From: Pelagihabitans sp965238025
Lineage (GTDB): Bacteria; Bacteroidota; Bacteroidia; Flavobacteriales; Flavobacteriaceae
Reading direction: 5' to 3'
Assembly: GCA_965238025.1 (NCBI GenBank)
Contig: OZ250162.1
Location: 372,001 to 436,000 of the forward strand
DNA: 64,000 nt
Shown here: piece by piece, positions 18,080 to 26,577 of the stretch
How the letters are laid out: the number at the start of each line of letters is the position of its first letter
Numbering within the stretch: position 1 is the stretch's first letter
The notes under the pieces: generated by a model
Databases searched by the model: none
The model's input: the letters and a program-made list of their open reading frames with translations, nothing else
Told to the model about the DNA's origin: nothing
Made by a program: the position numbers and the translations under genes

Positions 18080-19240
18080 ATGACCCTTACTGATTCTCTC
18101 TTGGATTTCTTCCTTGAAACCAGAAAACATACCGAGCACATTTGTGAACCTTTGGAAATCGAGGATTACGTGGTACAACCTATTGTAGATGTATCCCCTC
18201 CAAAATGGCACTTGGGGCATTCCACCTGGTTTTTTGAGGAATTTATCCTAAAACCACATGCCAAGGGCTATCAAATATTCGATGCAGATTTTTCATTTGT
18301 ATTCAACAGTTATTATGAAACGGTCGGGAAGCGGGTCATCCGTTCCGACAGGGGAAATCTTTCGCGGCCATCGGTTCAGAAGGTGTATGAATATCGTACC
18401 TATGTGACCGATGCCATTAAAAAGCTTTTTCAGGAAACCAATGACCAGTCATTACTGGATTTATTGGAAATAGGTATTCATCACGAAAAACAACATCAGG
18501 AATTGTTGCTGACCGATATAAAATACATTCTCGGCAACAACCCCTTGCTTCCCGTCTATTCTGAACGTTTTAAAGAGCATCCCCTAGAAACGCATACCCA
18601 AGATTGGGTAACCGTGGAGGAAGGTGTTTATGAAATCGGTCATAATTTAGAGGCGTTTTGCTACGATAACGAATTGGGACGGCATAAGGTCTATCTACAT
18701 GAGTATCACATATCGAACAAACTGGTTACCAATCAGGAGTTTATTGATTTTATTGCCGCTGATGGATACCAAAAATTCGATTTATGGCATGCAGAAGGTT
18801 GGGATTGGGTGCAACAAAATGGGATTAAAACCCCTTTGTATTGGCACGAAATCGAGGGAAACTGGCATCATTATACGCTAAACGGATTACACCAAATACC
18901 TCTGGATGGACCAGTAACACATATCTCCTATTTTGAAGCCTTTGCCTTTGCCCAGTGGAAAGGACGCCGTTTACCAACGGAATTTGAATGGGAGGTTGCC
19001 CAGCAATTCTTCCCTTGGGGTAATCGTTGGGAATGGACGGAGAGTGCCTATCTCCCCTATCCTAATTATGCCAAAGCCGATGGCGCCTTGGGCGAATACA
19101 ACGGTAAATTTATGGTAAATCAAAAAGTACTTCGTGGGGGTTCGGTAGCAACTCCAACCAAACATACGAGAGCTACCTACCGCAATTTTTTTCAGACCAA
19201 TTTAAGATGGCAATTTACCGGATTAAGGTTAGCCAAATAA
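18080..19240 (+). CDS. egtB: EgtB-type iron(II) sulfoxide synthase
   Basis: 386-residue protein with an N-terminal DinB-like helical domain (about 1-160) and a C-terminal formylglycine-enzyme/lectin-like domain (about 175-386). Iron ligands fit His47 (HLGHSTWFFEEF) and His135/His139 (GIHHEKQHQELL). The second domain shows GRRLPTEFEWEVAQ, WGNRWEWTESAYLPYPNY and VLRGGSVATP. EgtB joins trimethylhistidine to a thiol via a sulfoxide in ergothioneine synthesis. It is followed 16 nt later by egtD. No egtA or egtC is nearby, suggesting a form that uses cysteine rather than gamma-glutamylcysteine (inference). Confidence 0.88.
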   Translation: MTLTDSLLDFFLETRKHTEHICEPLEIEDYVVQPIVDVSPPKWHLGHSTWFFEEFILKPHAKGYQIFDADFSFVFNSYYETVGKRVIRSDRGNLSRPSVQKVYEYRTYVTDAIKKLFQETNDQSLLDLLEIGIHHEKQHQELLLTDIKYILGNNPLLPVYSERFKEHPLETHTQDWVTVEEGVYEIGHNLEAFCYDNELGRHKVYLHEYHISNKLVTNQEFIDFIAADGYQKFDLWHAEGWDWVQQNGIKTPLYWHEIEGNWHHYTLNGLHQIPLDGPVTHISYFEAFAFAQWKGRRLPTEFEWEVAQQFFPWGNRWEWTESAYLPYPNYAKADGALGEYNGKFMVNQKVLRGGSVATPTKHTRATYRNFFQTNLRWQFTGLRLAK

Positions 19241-19256
19241 TTTCGACATAGCATAC

Positions 19257-20228
19257 ATGCATAAACAATCAGAGACCATTTTTGAAACCCAGTTTGAAGA
19301 AGACGTTTATCAGGGACTCACCGATTATCCGAAACATCTTTCCTCAAAGTACTTTTACGATAAGAAAGGGGACAAGCTTTTTCAGCAGATTATGGCCATG
19401 CCGGAATATTACCTAACAGATGCGGAGTTTTCCATTTTTGAGGGCCATACGGCCCAGATTACCAATCTTTTCTCTAGGAAGCCAGGCCATTTTAACCTTA
19501 TTGAATTGGGTGCCGGTGATGGAAAGAAAACCAAGATCCTTTTAAAACAGCTCTCAAAAAACAGAATCAATTTTACCTACGAGCCTATTGATATAAGCCA
19601 AAATGTATTGAACGGCCTACGAGCTTCTTTACAAGAAGAACTACCACAGATTGATGTTCAAACAAAACAGGGTACGTATTTTGAGGCCCTAAGTGAATTA
19701 AATTCAGTTAATTCGTCCCGAAAAGTCATCTTATTTTTAGGTTCCAATATTGGTAATCTGCTACATGATCAGGCGGTAATATTTTTGCGAAATGTTCAGG
19801 AATTGATGCAAAAAGACGATTTATTCTTCGTGGGATTTGATCAAAAGAAAAATCCACAGACTGTGCTTGACGCATATAACGATGCAACCGGTATTACTGC
19901 TGCCTTCAACAAAAATGTACTTGCCCGTATTAATTCAGAATTGGGTGGCGACTTTGACTTGGATCAATTTCTTCACTGGGAGGTTTATGACCCTGAAACA
20001 GGTACTGCAAAAAGCTATTTGGTCTCTAAAACAGCACAAACCGTTACCATTGATAAGCTGGGGTTACGGGCTAAATTTGAACCATGGGAAACCATTCACA
20101 CTGAAATATCACAGAAATATGATGACCGTGTGGTTAAATGGTTGGCCGAAAAATCGGGGCTCCAAATCGAAACGGAATTCACCGATGCCCAAAAACGCTA
20201 TAAAAATTATGTGTTTAGGAAAAGATAA
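19257..20228 (+). CDS. egtD: L-histidine N-alpha-methyltransferase
   Basis: 323-residue SAM-dependent methyltransferase that trimethylates histidine to hercynine, the first step of ergothioneine formation. Family features are YQGLTDYPKHLSSKYFYDKKGD and IMAMPEYYLTDAEFSIF at the N-terminus, the SAM-binding FNLIELGAGDGKKTKILLKQ (motif I) near residue 80, and the DLFFVGFDQKKNP stretch. It ends with RYKNYVFRKR. Cotranscribed with egtB. Followed by a palindromic repeat. Confidence 0.92.
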   Translation: MHKQSETIFETQFEEDVYQGLTDYPKHLSSKYFYDKKGDKLFQQIMAMPEYYLTDAEFSIFEGHTAQITNLFSRKPGHFNLIELGAGDGKKTKILLKQLSKNRINFTYEPIDISQNVLNGLRASLQEELPQIDVQTKQGTYFEALSELNSVNSSRKVILFLGSNIGNLLHDQAVIFLRNVQELMQKDDLFFVGFDQKKNPQTVLDAYNDATGITAAFNKNVLARINSELGGDFDLDQFLHWEVYDPETGTAKSYLVSKTAQTVTIDKLGLRAKFEPWETIHTEISQKYDDRVVKWLAEKSGLQIETEFTDAQKRYKNYVFRKR

Positions 20229-20282
20229 TGTAGAAGTGTTCTCTTTAAACTTTTACCTATGAAAAATAGTATCTTATCAAAG

Positions 20283-20302
20283 ATTCCTGCCTTCGCAGGA
20301 AT
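20283..20302. repeat. Palindromic intergenic repeat (ATTCCTGC/GCAGGAAT)
   Basis: Perfect eight-base-pair inverted repeat with a CTTC loop between egtD and the DUF427 gene. It is of the short dispersed type common in flavobacterial intergenic DNA and has no T run, so it is not a typical terminator. Confidence 0.6.
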
Positions 20303-20322
20303 GATAATAAAATAATTGATTT

Positions 20323-20604
20323 ATGAAAGCAATATGGAACAATACTGTAATCGCCGAGAGTGATGATACCTTGGTTATAGAAAACAACCATTATTTTCCG
20401 GCCGAGAGCATCAAGGCTGAATATTTTAAGGAAAGTCAAACACATACCACCTGCCCTTGGAAGGGTGTAGCCTCATATTATACGCTAGATGTTGACGGGC
20501 AACAAAACGAAGATGCTGCTTGGTACTATCCCGAAGTTAGTGAATTGGCCAAAGGCATAAAGGGTCATGTTGCTTTTTGGAAAGGGGTAGTCGTTGAGGA
20601 GTAG
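20323..20604 (+). CDS. DUF427 domain protein
   Basis: 93-residue protein that is almost entirely one DUF427 domain (MKAIWNNTVIAESDDTLVIENNHYFP, then THTTCPWKGVASYYTLDVDG, WYYPEV, and the final GHVAFWKGVVVEE). The function of the family is unknown. No signal peptide. It lies downstream of egtBD and ends before a strong bidirectional terminator. Confidence 0.88.
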   Translation: MKAIWNNTVIAESDDTLVIENNHYFPAESIKAEYFKESQTHTTCPWKGVASYYTLDVDGQQNEDAAWYYPEVSELAKGIKGHVAFWKGVVVEE

Positions 20605-20640
20605 AAGCCCAGACAAAAGCGCTAGCCGGAAATGAAATCA

Positions 20641-20675
20641 AAAAAGCCATAATGTTGATGACATTATGGCTTTTT
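20641..20675. terminator. Bidirectional intrinsic terminator
   Basis: Perfect 15-bp stem (AAAAAGCCATAATGT/ACATTATGGCTTTTT) with loop TGATG. It sits between the convergent DUF427 and CBM48 genes and can serve both. Confidence 0.9.
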
Positions 20676-20696
20676 AAACCTTTTAAAAGGAACTTA

Positions 20697-20996
20697 CTAC
20701 AATTCCAGAACTGCGTTTTCGCTCCCTGCAAAATCGTTCCATTGGTAGCGATCAGCTTCCGTTTCGTTCACATAATTGCCATCGATGATGTACTTGAACT
20801 CGAAAGTGCCTTCTTTCGGAAGCTCTAAAGTACCTTTGAAATTTCCATTTTTTAACTTTTTCAATGTGGCGTTCTTATTCGCCTTCCAGTTGTTGAAATC
20901 GCCAACAACCGCTACTTTTTTTGCCTCTTCGGCCGGTACTGTAAAAGTTACTTTACAAACCGGCTTTGTTTTTAAATACTGTTTTGCTATTGCCAT
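20697..20996 (-). CDS. Stand-alone CBM48 (isoamylase early-set / AMPK-like) domain protein
   Basis: 99-residue protein with a single glycogen-binding-type beta-sandwich: CKVTFTVPAEEAKKVAVVGDFNNWKA, LKKLKNGNFKGTLELPKEGTFEFKYIIDG, then NETEADRYQWNDFAGSENAVLEL. The GDFNNW and FKYIIDG motifs are characteristic of E-set/CBM48 modules of AMPK-beta and branching enzymes. No catalytic domain and no signal peptide, so it is cytoplasmic. Role unknown; a glycogen-associated adaptor is a guess. It has its own -7 box. Confidence 0.87.
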   Translation of the reverse strand: MAIAKQYLKTKPVCKVTFTVPAEEAKKVAVVGDFNNWKANKNATLKKLKNGNFKGTLELPKEGTFEFKYIIDGNYVNETEADRYQWNDFAGSENAVLEL

Positions 20997-21022
20997 GATA
21001 AATTAATTTAGGGTTTACAACG

Positions 21023-21030
21023 CAAAATTA
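21023..21030 (-). promoter_or_regulatory. -7 box of the CBM48 gene
   Basis: Minus strand TAATTTTG matches TAnnTTTG, 26 nt upstream of the start, with a TTG about 21 nt further upstream. Confidence 0.5.
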
Positions 21031-21149
21031 TGTCATTAAAGTGTTCAAAACCAATGATTAATATCACTTTTATCAATTTGATAGCCTTTATGCACTAATT
21101 AGGCAAGGAAAACAAAAAAAGTGGTTCTGAATTTAGAAGAAAGCAATTC

Positions 21150-22235
21150 TTACATTTTATTTTTTAGCATTTCAACAATGGCATCTATCTCTTCTTTGGT
21201 ATTATAAAAATGAAAACCGAACCGAATACCATCTCCGCGTTGTGCGCAAATGACATCATTATCAGTCAAGTATTTAAAAAGTTCATCGTTCCCTTTAATA
21301 TTAAAAATCGTGCTGTGACCTTTTCGTTTGACAACCATATCCTGTAAAAGCCCTAATTCCGAAAATTCCTTTTTTGCTTTTTGGGATAATTTTTTGTTCT
21401 GTTCGTCTATATTTTTCTTTCCCACGGTTTTTAAAAACTCTAAAGAAAAATTAAAACTCCCAAAACTCATACAAGACAAATGTCCCGGCTCAAAACGTCG
21501 GGCAAAGCGAACAGCATCTTTCTTTTCAGGTATGGCGTTTGCAGCATTAAACCCGATCGTTCGCATTTGACATTTGGTTTTTACCTCATCTTTAAACAAC
21601 ATAAAACCGCTACCGTAGCCCGCCAACATCCACTTATAAGCACTTGCTCCTAAAACATCAATGCCCGAGTTTTCAAAATCAAAATCGGTGGTGCCACAGA
21701 ATTGGGTACCATCGGCAATGATAAGAAGATTAGGATAGTCGCGCTTCAACTCCTTAAGAAAATCCAAATTGACCTTAATCCCATTTTGCCATTGTACGAT
21801 ACTTAGAGCCAAAATATCAATATCATCCTTTTGAACAGCCGATTTAATATTTTCCTCAAGATTCTCATTGATCTTCACATAGGTAATCGGAAAATTCCTG
21901 GTATCAAAAGGCCAGCCTACCGAAGGATAATCATTTTCCAAAAGCAATACTTTTTGTTTCTTATCCAGACCTTCCAAAAGCATGTTCAGTCCCGTAGAAA
22001 AATTATTAACTAGCGCTACATTCTCCCTTTTGCAATTAAAATAGGTGGCAACGGTCGTCCGCGTATCTGAAATTATTTTTAGCGTCGTTGTGCGCATACC
22101 GCTCGCCTTTATGATATAATCGAGGTCGTGGCCTTGTCTCCATTCCAGTAAATCGTCATACAATGGACCAAAAACAGGGGTGTTTGTATAAATATATTGT
22201 CGTAAAACCGGAAACTGTTCGCGCACTTTCTTCAT
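21150..22235 (-). CDS. Aminotransferase class V (cysteine-desulfurase-like) PLP enzyme
   Basis: 361-residue fold-type I PLP enzyme. The Schiff-base lysine is in GASAYKWMLAGYGSGFMLF (near residue 205), and the cofactor aspartate in IIADGTQFCGTTDFDF. The N-terminus has YIYTNTPVFGPL where related enzymes read YLNNAA. It lacks the C-terminal catalytic cysteine loop of true NifS/IscS as far as I can see. The substrate is unknown; kynureninase-like, selenocysteine lyase-like or isopenicillin-epimerase-like roles are possible. Stands alone. Confidence 0.82.
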   Translation of the reverse strand: MKKVREQFPVLRQYIYTNTPVFGPLYDDLLEWRQGHDLDYIIKASGMRTTTLKIISDTRTTVATYFNCKRENVALVNNFSTGLNMLLEGLDKKQKVLLLENDYPSVGWPFDTRNFPITYVKINENLEENIKSAVQKDDIDILALSIVQWQNGIKVNLDFLKELKRDYPNLLIIADGTQFCGTTDFDFENSGIDVLGASAYKWMLAGYGSGFMLFKDEVKTKCQMRTIGFNAANAIPEKKDAVRFARRFEPGHLSCMSFGSFNFSLEFLKTVGKKNIDEQNKKLSQKAKKEFSELGLLQDMVVKRKGHSTIFNIKGNDELFKYLTDNDVICAQRGDGIRFGFHFYNTKEEIDAIVEMLKNKM

Positions 22236-22260
22236 GGATTAATGTATTTGGGTTTTGCAG

Positions 22261-22268
22261 TATCTTTG
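22261..22268 (+). promoter_or_regulatory. -7 box for the 2TM-folA operon
   Basis: TATCTTTG matches TAnnTTTG exactly, 20 nt before ATG 22289. No good -33 element is seen. Confidence 0.5.
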
Positions 22269-22288
22269 AAGTAAAGTTAGCGAATACC

Positions 22289-22678
22289 ATGTTCTCTAAA
22301 AATAAAAAAACTTCGGAATTGGATTTGGAACAGCACGAGTTGTTGGAGACCGCTCAGAAACGTATCAAACAAAAAAAGCGGCTGTTCTCGCACTTCGTTA
22401 TTTTCCTGATTGGCAGTGTCTTTTTAGTGCTTATTAATAAAATACTGAAATATGGCGATACCTATGACTGGTTTATCTGGGCAATTACCCTTTGGGCATT
22501 TCTATTCCTAATTCATGCATTTAACGTATTCGTGACTCAAAAATTTATGGGAAGGGATTGGGAACGAAGTCAGCGTGAAAAATTGGTCGCCAAACAGAAA
22601 AAACGAATTGCAGAGTTACAAAAGGAGATAGATACCGATTTTCCCTTGTCCCAGATCAATAAAAAAAAAGTCCAGTGA
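22289..22678 (+). CDS. 2TM domain membrane protein
   Basis: 129-residue protein with a charged N-terminus, two membrane segments (about residues 35-55, HFVIFLIGSVFLVLINKIL, and 65-88, WFIWAITLWAFLFLIHAFNV), and a basic C-terminus (WERSQREKLVAKQKKRIAELQKEI). It matches the 2TM family common in flavobacteria, sometimes attached to histidine kinases. The frame extends upstream to 22163, but that overlaps the divergent aminotransferase gene; ATG 22289 gives the family N-terminus. Its stop overlaps the folA start by 4 nt, so translation is probably coupled. Confidence 0.85.
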   Translation: MFSKNKKTSELDLEQHELLETAQKRIKQKKRLFSHFVIFLIGSVFLVLINKILKYGDTYDWFIWAITLWAFLFLIHAFNVFVTQKFMGRDWERSQREKLVAKQKKRIAELQKEIDTDFPLSQINKKKVQ

Positions 22679-23172
22679 GGAAAATTGTGATGATAGCCGC
22701 TGCTGGGGAAGACAATTCCCTAGGAAAAGACAACGACCTTCTTTGGCACTTACCAGATGATTTTAAACGGTTCAAAAAATTGACCTCGGGGCATAAAATT
22801 ATTATGGGTAGAAAGACTTTCGAGAGTTTTCCCAAGCCCTTACCCAACCGTATGCATATTATTATTACAAGGGACAAAAATTATAAAGTGCCCTTTAAAG
22901 ATTGTATTGTTGTGCATTCATTAGAGGATGCTATCACCTTGGTGAAGAATGATGCTTTGTCGTTTATTATCGGTGGAGGGGAAATATATAAACAAGGTGA
23001 AAAATTTTCAAACAGAATAGAGCTTACCCGGGTACATGCAGCTTTTGAGGATGCCGATACTTTCTTTCTGGATATCGATCCAATTATTTGGAAACTTGAT
23101 ACGGAAGAGTATCACCCCAAGGACGAAAGACACCAATACGCATTTACCTATTGCACTTATTCCCGAAGATAA
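22675..23172 (+). CDS. folA: Dihydrofolate reductase
   Basis: 165-residue NADPH-dependent reductase regenerating tetrahydrofolate. Visible motifs are IAAAGEDNSLGKDNDLLWHLPDDFKRFK (substrate and Met20 loop), GHKIIMGRKTFESFPKPLPNR (cofactor binding), and FIIGGGEIYKQ. The start is GTG 22675 (GTGA overlap with the upstream stop). An ATG at 22690 would remove the first beta strand (RKIVM), so the GTG is preferred. It completes the folate cycle with thyA (17 kb) and folC (53 kb). Confidence 0.95.
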   Translation: MRKIVMIAAAGEDNSLGKDNDLLWHLPDDFKRFKKLTSGHKIIMGRKTFESFPKPLPNRMHIIITRDKNYKVPFKDCIVVHSLEDAITLVKNDALSFIIGGGEIYKQGEKFSNRIELTRVHAAFEDADTFFLDIDPIIWKLDTEEYHPKDERHQYAFTYCTYSRR

Positions 23173-23233
23173 TTAACTTCTCTGAACAAAATCACTACTT
23201 TGGCTCTATACCAAGCTAAATACCGCTAGAAGC

Positions 23234-24139
23234 CTAATCCTTGGAAACATCCAGGTTTAATGCCCTTTTCTGATTTTCCCAAAACGTTTCTTGTTGTGAG
23301 GACAGGTCATTTTTAAAAACTAGGGTTCTGTATGGATAGGGTATTTCAATACCTTCCTTATCAAAAGCCTTTTTAATGCTTTTTAAAACGTCCCATTGCA
23401 ACAAGAGTGAGGTATCATAATCCTTAGCCCAGGCAAAGGCGCGAAGCGTAATGCTAAAATCCCCAAGACTTATTAATTTAATAGGAACAATAGGCACTTG
23501 GTTTTTCTTCTCCTCATCAGTGCGATTATCAATACATAATGGATGATTTTCAATTTCCTTTCGTATAATAGTTTCCGCTTGATCCATATCAGCATCGTAC
23601 GCAATGCCAATTTCTATGAACTTTCTTATTTTTTTGTCACCAAAGCAACTATTTACAATAGTATCATCGCTCATAACATTATTCGGGATTACCAGACGTC
23701 TATGTTCATAATCTCGGATTACCGTATGCCTCAAGGTAATTTCCTCCACTATCCCCCTTCGGCCGTTGGAAACCTCTATGGCATCTCCTACCCGAAATGG
23801 CTTGAATATCAAAATAAATATGCCGGCAATAATATTGGAAAAAGCCTTTTGGGAGGCAAAACCCACTACCGCAGCCATTACCCCAGCACTGGCAAAGAGC
23901 GCTGTACCTAATGAATTGAAGTAAGGGATTTTACTGAATATCCAGAATATCCCCAATGAAAAGCATACAAAATTGACAGAGTTTTTAAGAAAGATAAAAT
24001 TGGTGGGGTCTACATGCAGTTGGTTGCTATTCTTCTTTATATAAAGTGTAATTGCCTTTCTCGTCAGAAAAGTAACCAGCCATACAACCGCTAGGGTACT
24101 GACGATTAAAATGCCATATTCTAAAAAGCTGCTGCTCAT
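23234..24139 (-). CDS. mscS: MscS family mechanosensitive ion channel
   Basis: 301-residue small-conductance mechanosensitive channel. Three N-terminal membrane segments; the pore helix TM3 contains LGTALFASAGVMAAVVGFASQKAFSNIIAGIFILIF. It is followed by the beta domain (KPFRVGDAIEVSNGRRGIVEEITLRHTVIRDYEHRRLVIPNN) and a C-terminal alpha/beta domain. Releases solutes on hypo-osmotic shock. Monocistronic. Confidence 0.93.
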   Translation of the reverse strand: MSSSFLEYGILIVSTLAVVWLVTFLTRKAITLYIKKNSNQLHVDPTNFIFLKNSVNFVCFSLGIFWIFSKIPYFNSLGTALFASAGVMAAVVGFASQKAFSNIIAGIFILIFKPFRVGDAIEVSNGRRGIVEEITLRHTVIRDYEHRRLVIPNNVMSDDTIVNSCFGDKKIRKFIEIGIAYDADMDQAETIIRKEIENHPLCIDNRTDEEKKNQVPIVPIKLISLGDFSITLRAFAWAKDYDTSLLLQWDVLKSIKKAFDKEGIEIPYPYRTLVFKNDLSSQQETFWENQKRALNLDVSKD

Positions 24140-24508
24140 AGTAGGTGTTATTCATTTGGTTAAGTAATAACGTCCTTTAAAGGAGAAATATTTTTAGGTA
24201 TCTGAAATATTATTGTCATTTGAATTGAGGTTACTTAAAATTTTGAACAATTCCGATAAATATGAAAAATACACCGCAATATTAGTAAGAATAATCCTTA
24301 AAAATTGTAATTTTATAGTAACGGTTTAATACACCTAGGAGTGCGAAGTATGATGTCTGTTGACGGTAAAACCGACTTTTACAATGCCTTATCCATATAC
24401 GGCAGCATCAAAAAACTTAGAACAAATCAATATTCCCTTATAAGAAACAGACATATACCGCGAATGTCTTTAAATGTTCACGGCAAATTAATTTGTAAAT
24501 ATTTTTAT
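24140..24508. other. Intergenic region upstream of the GG-leader peptide gene
   Basis: About 370 nt, AT-rich. The frame of the small peptide gene is open through 24341-24508 but has no coding character. I see no exact TAnnTTTG box close to ATG 24509, only AT-rich TTAATTTG and TATTTTTA stretches at 24487-24508. A long leader is possible. Confidence 0.35.
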
Positions 24509-24652
24509 ATGAAGAATTTAAAAAATTTAGGAAAAGTTTTAAGCAGGGTTCAACAAAAAACTATCAACGGTGGGAACTCCCTTAGATGCGAAACAGACCG
24601 TGATTGCGCTCATATACCGTTTTCTACATGCAGACAAGGGTTTTGCGATTAA
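24509..24652 (+). CDS. Double-glycine-leader, four-cysteine secreted peptide (bacteriocin-like precursor)
   Basis: 47-residue precursor. The leader MKNLKNLGKVLSRVQQKTINGG (two pieces: MKNLKNLGKVLSRVQQ and KTINGG) has the hydrophobic spacing and GG end of peptides cut by C39-peptidase ABC exporters. The predicted mature part is 25 residues with four cysteines spaced C-x5-C-x7-C-x4-C (CETDRDC, then STC and GFC), suggesting two disulfides. Similar leaders occur in flavobacterial bacteriocin-like proteins. No exporter, maturase or immunity gene is adjacent, so activity is unknown. ATG 24509 is chosen over upstream in-frame ATGs because the leader starts there. A terminator follows. Confidence 0.75.
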   Translation: MKNLKNLGKVLSRVQQKTINGGNSLRCETDRDCAHIPFSTCRQGFCD

Positions 24653-24663
24653 CCCCAATTGAA

Positions 24664-24696
24664 TTAAAGCCAAGGGTAATTCTCTTGGCTTTTTCT
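24664..24696 (+). terminator. Terminator of the GG-leader peptide gene
   Basis: Stem AAAGCCAAG (24666-24674)/CTTGGCTTT (24684-24692) followed by TTTC and further T-rich sequence, 14 nt after the stop. A dedicated terminator supports that the tiny gene is a real transcription unit. Confidence 0.82.
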
Positions 24697-24899
24697 TTTA
24701 TTAACATTTGCAGTAATTCATTTTGAGTAGCAATTACCCGGTGCAATAAATCAATAAAATTTAACATGAAATGGTAGGCAGTGCAGAAATAATCACTGAA
24801 GATTTAAGGCTATTCCAGGGATTTTTTTCCCAGCTTAAAAATGCTTTTAAACAAGCCCGTGAACCGGCGCTACTTCTGATAATTTTTTATATAGGTTTT

Positions 24900-25292
24900 C
24901 TAATTTCCCTTTTCATCCTTAACCTTCCATGGTGGATTTAATCGGTTTTCCCCGCCATAAAACAAAATGAGCTGATTCCCATCAGTATCTTTTAATCTTG
25001 CTTCTCTCCACAACCATTTTTGGTCAGTAGGTTCTTGGTCAAATTTAATTCCTTTTTTCTTTAGCCCATCAACATGCTCATCCAGATTCTCGCATTCAAA
25101 ATAGACATAAATACCCTCTCCTTGCGGTAATTTTTCAGTTTGATGAATGGAAAAAGTAGAATTCCCGTCTGGGCATTCAAACCTTGCATAATGTGGTAAG
25201 GCCTTCACTAATAACTTCAATCCTAATTTTTCATAAAAAGGAACTGATTTGGTCAAGTCTAAAGAGGGAACAGTAATTTGATTTAAGTTCAT
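24900..25292 (-). CDS. VOC (glyoxalase/bleomycin-resistance-like) superfamily protein
   Basis: 130-residue single-domain VOC protein with two beta-alpha-beta-beta-beta halves: LNQITVPSLDLTKSVPFYEKLGLKLLV and GIYVYFECENLDEHVDGLKKKGIKFDQEPTDQKWLWREARLKDTDGNQLILFYGGENRLNPPWKV. The pattern Y-x-K-LGL and DTDGNQLILF is typical. Metal ligands cannot be assigned with certainty, and the substrate is unknown. ATG 25292 is chosen; an ATG 33 nt upstream is possible. It lies downstream of the lipase-like gene, same strand. Confidence 0.82.
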   Translation of the reverse strand: MNLNQITVPSLDLTKSVPFYEKLGLKLLVKALPHYARFECPDGNSTFSIHQTEKLPQGEGIYVYFECENLDEHVDGLKKKGIKFDQEPTDQKWLWREARLKDTDGNQLILFYGGENRLNPPWKVKDEKGN

Positions 25293-25352
25293 TTTCGAAA
25301 TTTTAGCAGTATGGTAATACGCCATCAGAAGTAGATCGAAGGGTACACCTCA

Positions 25353-26561
25353 TCAAGCCACCCATGACTTTATTTTGGTATAAATTTCAGGGTTGCTCAA
25401 CAAATCTAAATGAGTACTCTCATAAGCGATCCAGGTATTTTTCTTTTTAAAGTCTAAATTTTTATTAGGGTTTTTGTGTAATCCTAAAGCACTTTTTACC
25501 CCCACCATCTTATCTCCCAACAATTGAGACCGTTTAGGCGCTGTTGCCTTACCGGCAACTCCTGCCACACTAAAGCATTCTACCTGTTCCGGTAATGCTA
25601 TGTGTTGTCTTTGATCACCCTTCATTTTAAATCGATCGTTGTTTTGCCAGTCCTTATCCAACAAGTTCCCATATCTCAAATCTGTTACACCAGCACTTCT
25701 GATTTTCCCTAATCTTGCAAAAGGTTTTGCATAAGGAATAGCGTCTAAAATAACATCTAAAAAATTACCCGCCTGCTCCAATGGCGCACCATGATGTGGT
25801 GTCCCCAGAAAAACCACTTTTTTAAGGTGTTTTGTCCATGACTTTTGTTGTTGTTGTTGGCCATAATGCAAGGCGCTTCGCGATACTAAGCCACCCATAC
25901 TGTGGGCTATAATGACCAGCTCCTCAATGGGTTCAGGCCAATGTTTCACCAACTTTTCCAATAATTCATTGAACTCTTGCCCATTGGTAGAAATATGTCG
26001 CCCGCTATTGTAATTCAGGAAAATAGGTGTCTTGTCTAGTTCTTTTGCCAAGGCTAGTCCATGGTTATGCTCTTTTCTGGTCCATTGAATATCATTCATA
26101 CACGAACCATGTACCATCACAAGAATTTTTCCATTGATAGCTGGATAAGCCGTTTCAAGGCCTTTAGTAGTAAGGGGAATAGCCTTTGCCTGATACCTAA
26201 ATTGCATGGTAATCTTCAAAGGGTTTTCATTTTCTTCCAAATGATCACCGATTATTCCATTTAAAACAGAGCGTATCGCTTCCTCTTCATGGGTTGCTTC
26301 AATTTTTCCAAGTACCGAAGTTAACTGTCCCAATGTTTTATCCAAACCATTTCCAAAAAACCGTGCGCCCCATCGGACATTTTTATAAGTAATCCCGGCA
26401 ATTTTGGTAATCAAATGTTGAATGGGTGTAGAAGGTAAAAAAGGAGGATGCACTATGCGCGTATGCATAGCTTCGACCAGGTCCGTTATACCAATTGTAG
26501 CATCTGTAATTAGGTTAGTAAACCCCTGTAAATCGGAACTTACATTTCTTTTATTTGGCAT
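25353..26561 (-). CDS. Alpha/beta-hydrolase (PGAP1/lipase-like)
   Basis: 402-residue serine hydrolase. The nucleophile elbow is IIAHSMGGLVSRSALHY (Ser near residue 227). The oxyanion region is KILVMVHGSCMNDIQW. VVFLGTPHHGAPLEQAGN is typical of PGAP1-like and triacylglycerol lipases, and the likely catalytic histidine is in ESTHLDLLSNPEIY near the C-terminus. About 140 N-terminal residues precede the hydrolase core and look helical. No signal peptide. The frame extends upstream into the EthD gene; ATG 26561 removes the overlap, leaving a 16-nt gap. Natural substrate unknown. Confidence 0.85.
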   Translation of the reverse strand: MPNKRNVSSDLQGFTNLITDATIGITDLVEAMHTRIVHPPFLPSTPIQHLITKIAGITYKNVRWGARFFGNGLDKTLGQLTSVLGKIEATHEEEAIRSVLNGIIGDHLEENENPLKITMQFRYQAKAIPLTTKGLETAYPAINGKILVMVHGSCMNDIQWTRKEHNHGLALAKELDKTPIFLNYNSGRHISTNGQEFNELLEKLVKHWPEPIEELVIIAHSMGGLVSRSALHYGQQQQQKSWTKHLKKVVFLGTPHHGAPLEQAGNFLDVILDAIPYAKPFARLGKIRSAGVTDLRYGNLLDKDWQNNDRFKMKGDQRQHIALPEQVECFSVAGVAGKATAPKRSQLLGDKMVGVKSALGLHKNPNKNLDFKKKNTWIAYESTHLDLLSNPEIYTKIKSWVA

Positions 26562-26577
26562 TTGTTGGTCTCTTTTT

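Noticed and set aside
24341..24508. 103-residue version of the GG-leader protein
   Set aside because: The first 56 residues have no signal or family features; GG leaders start close to the MKNLKNLG segment.
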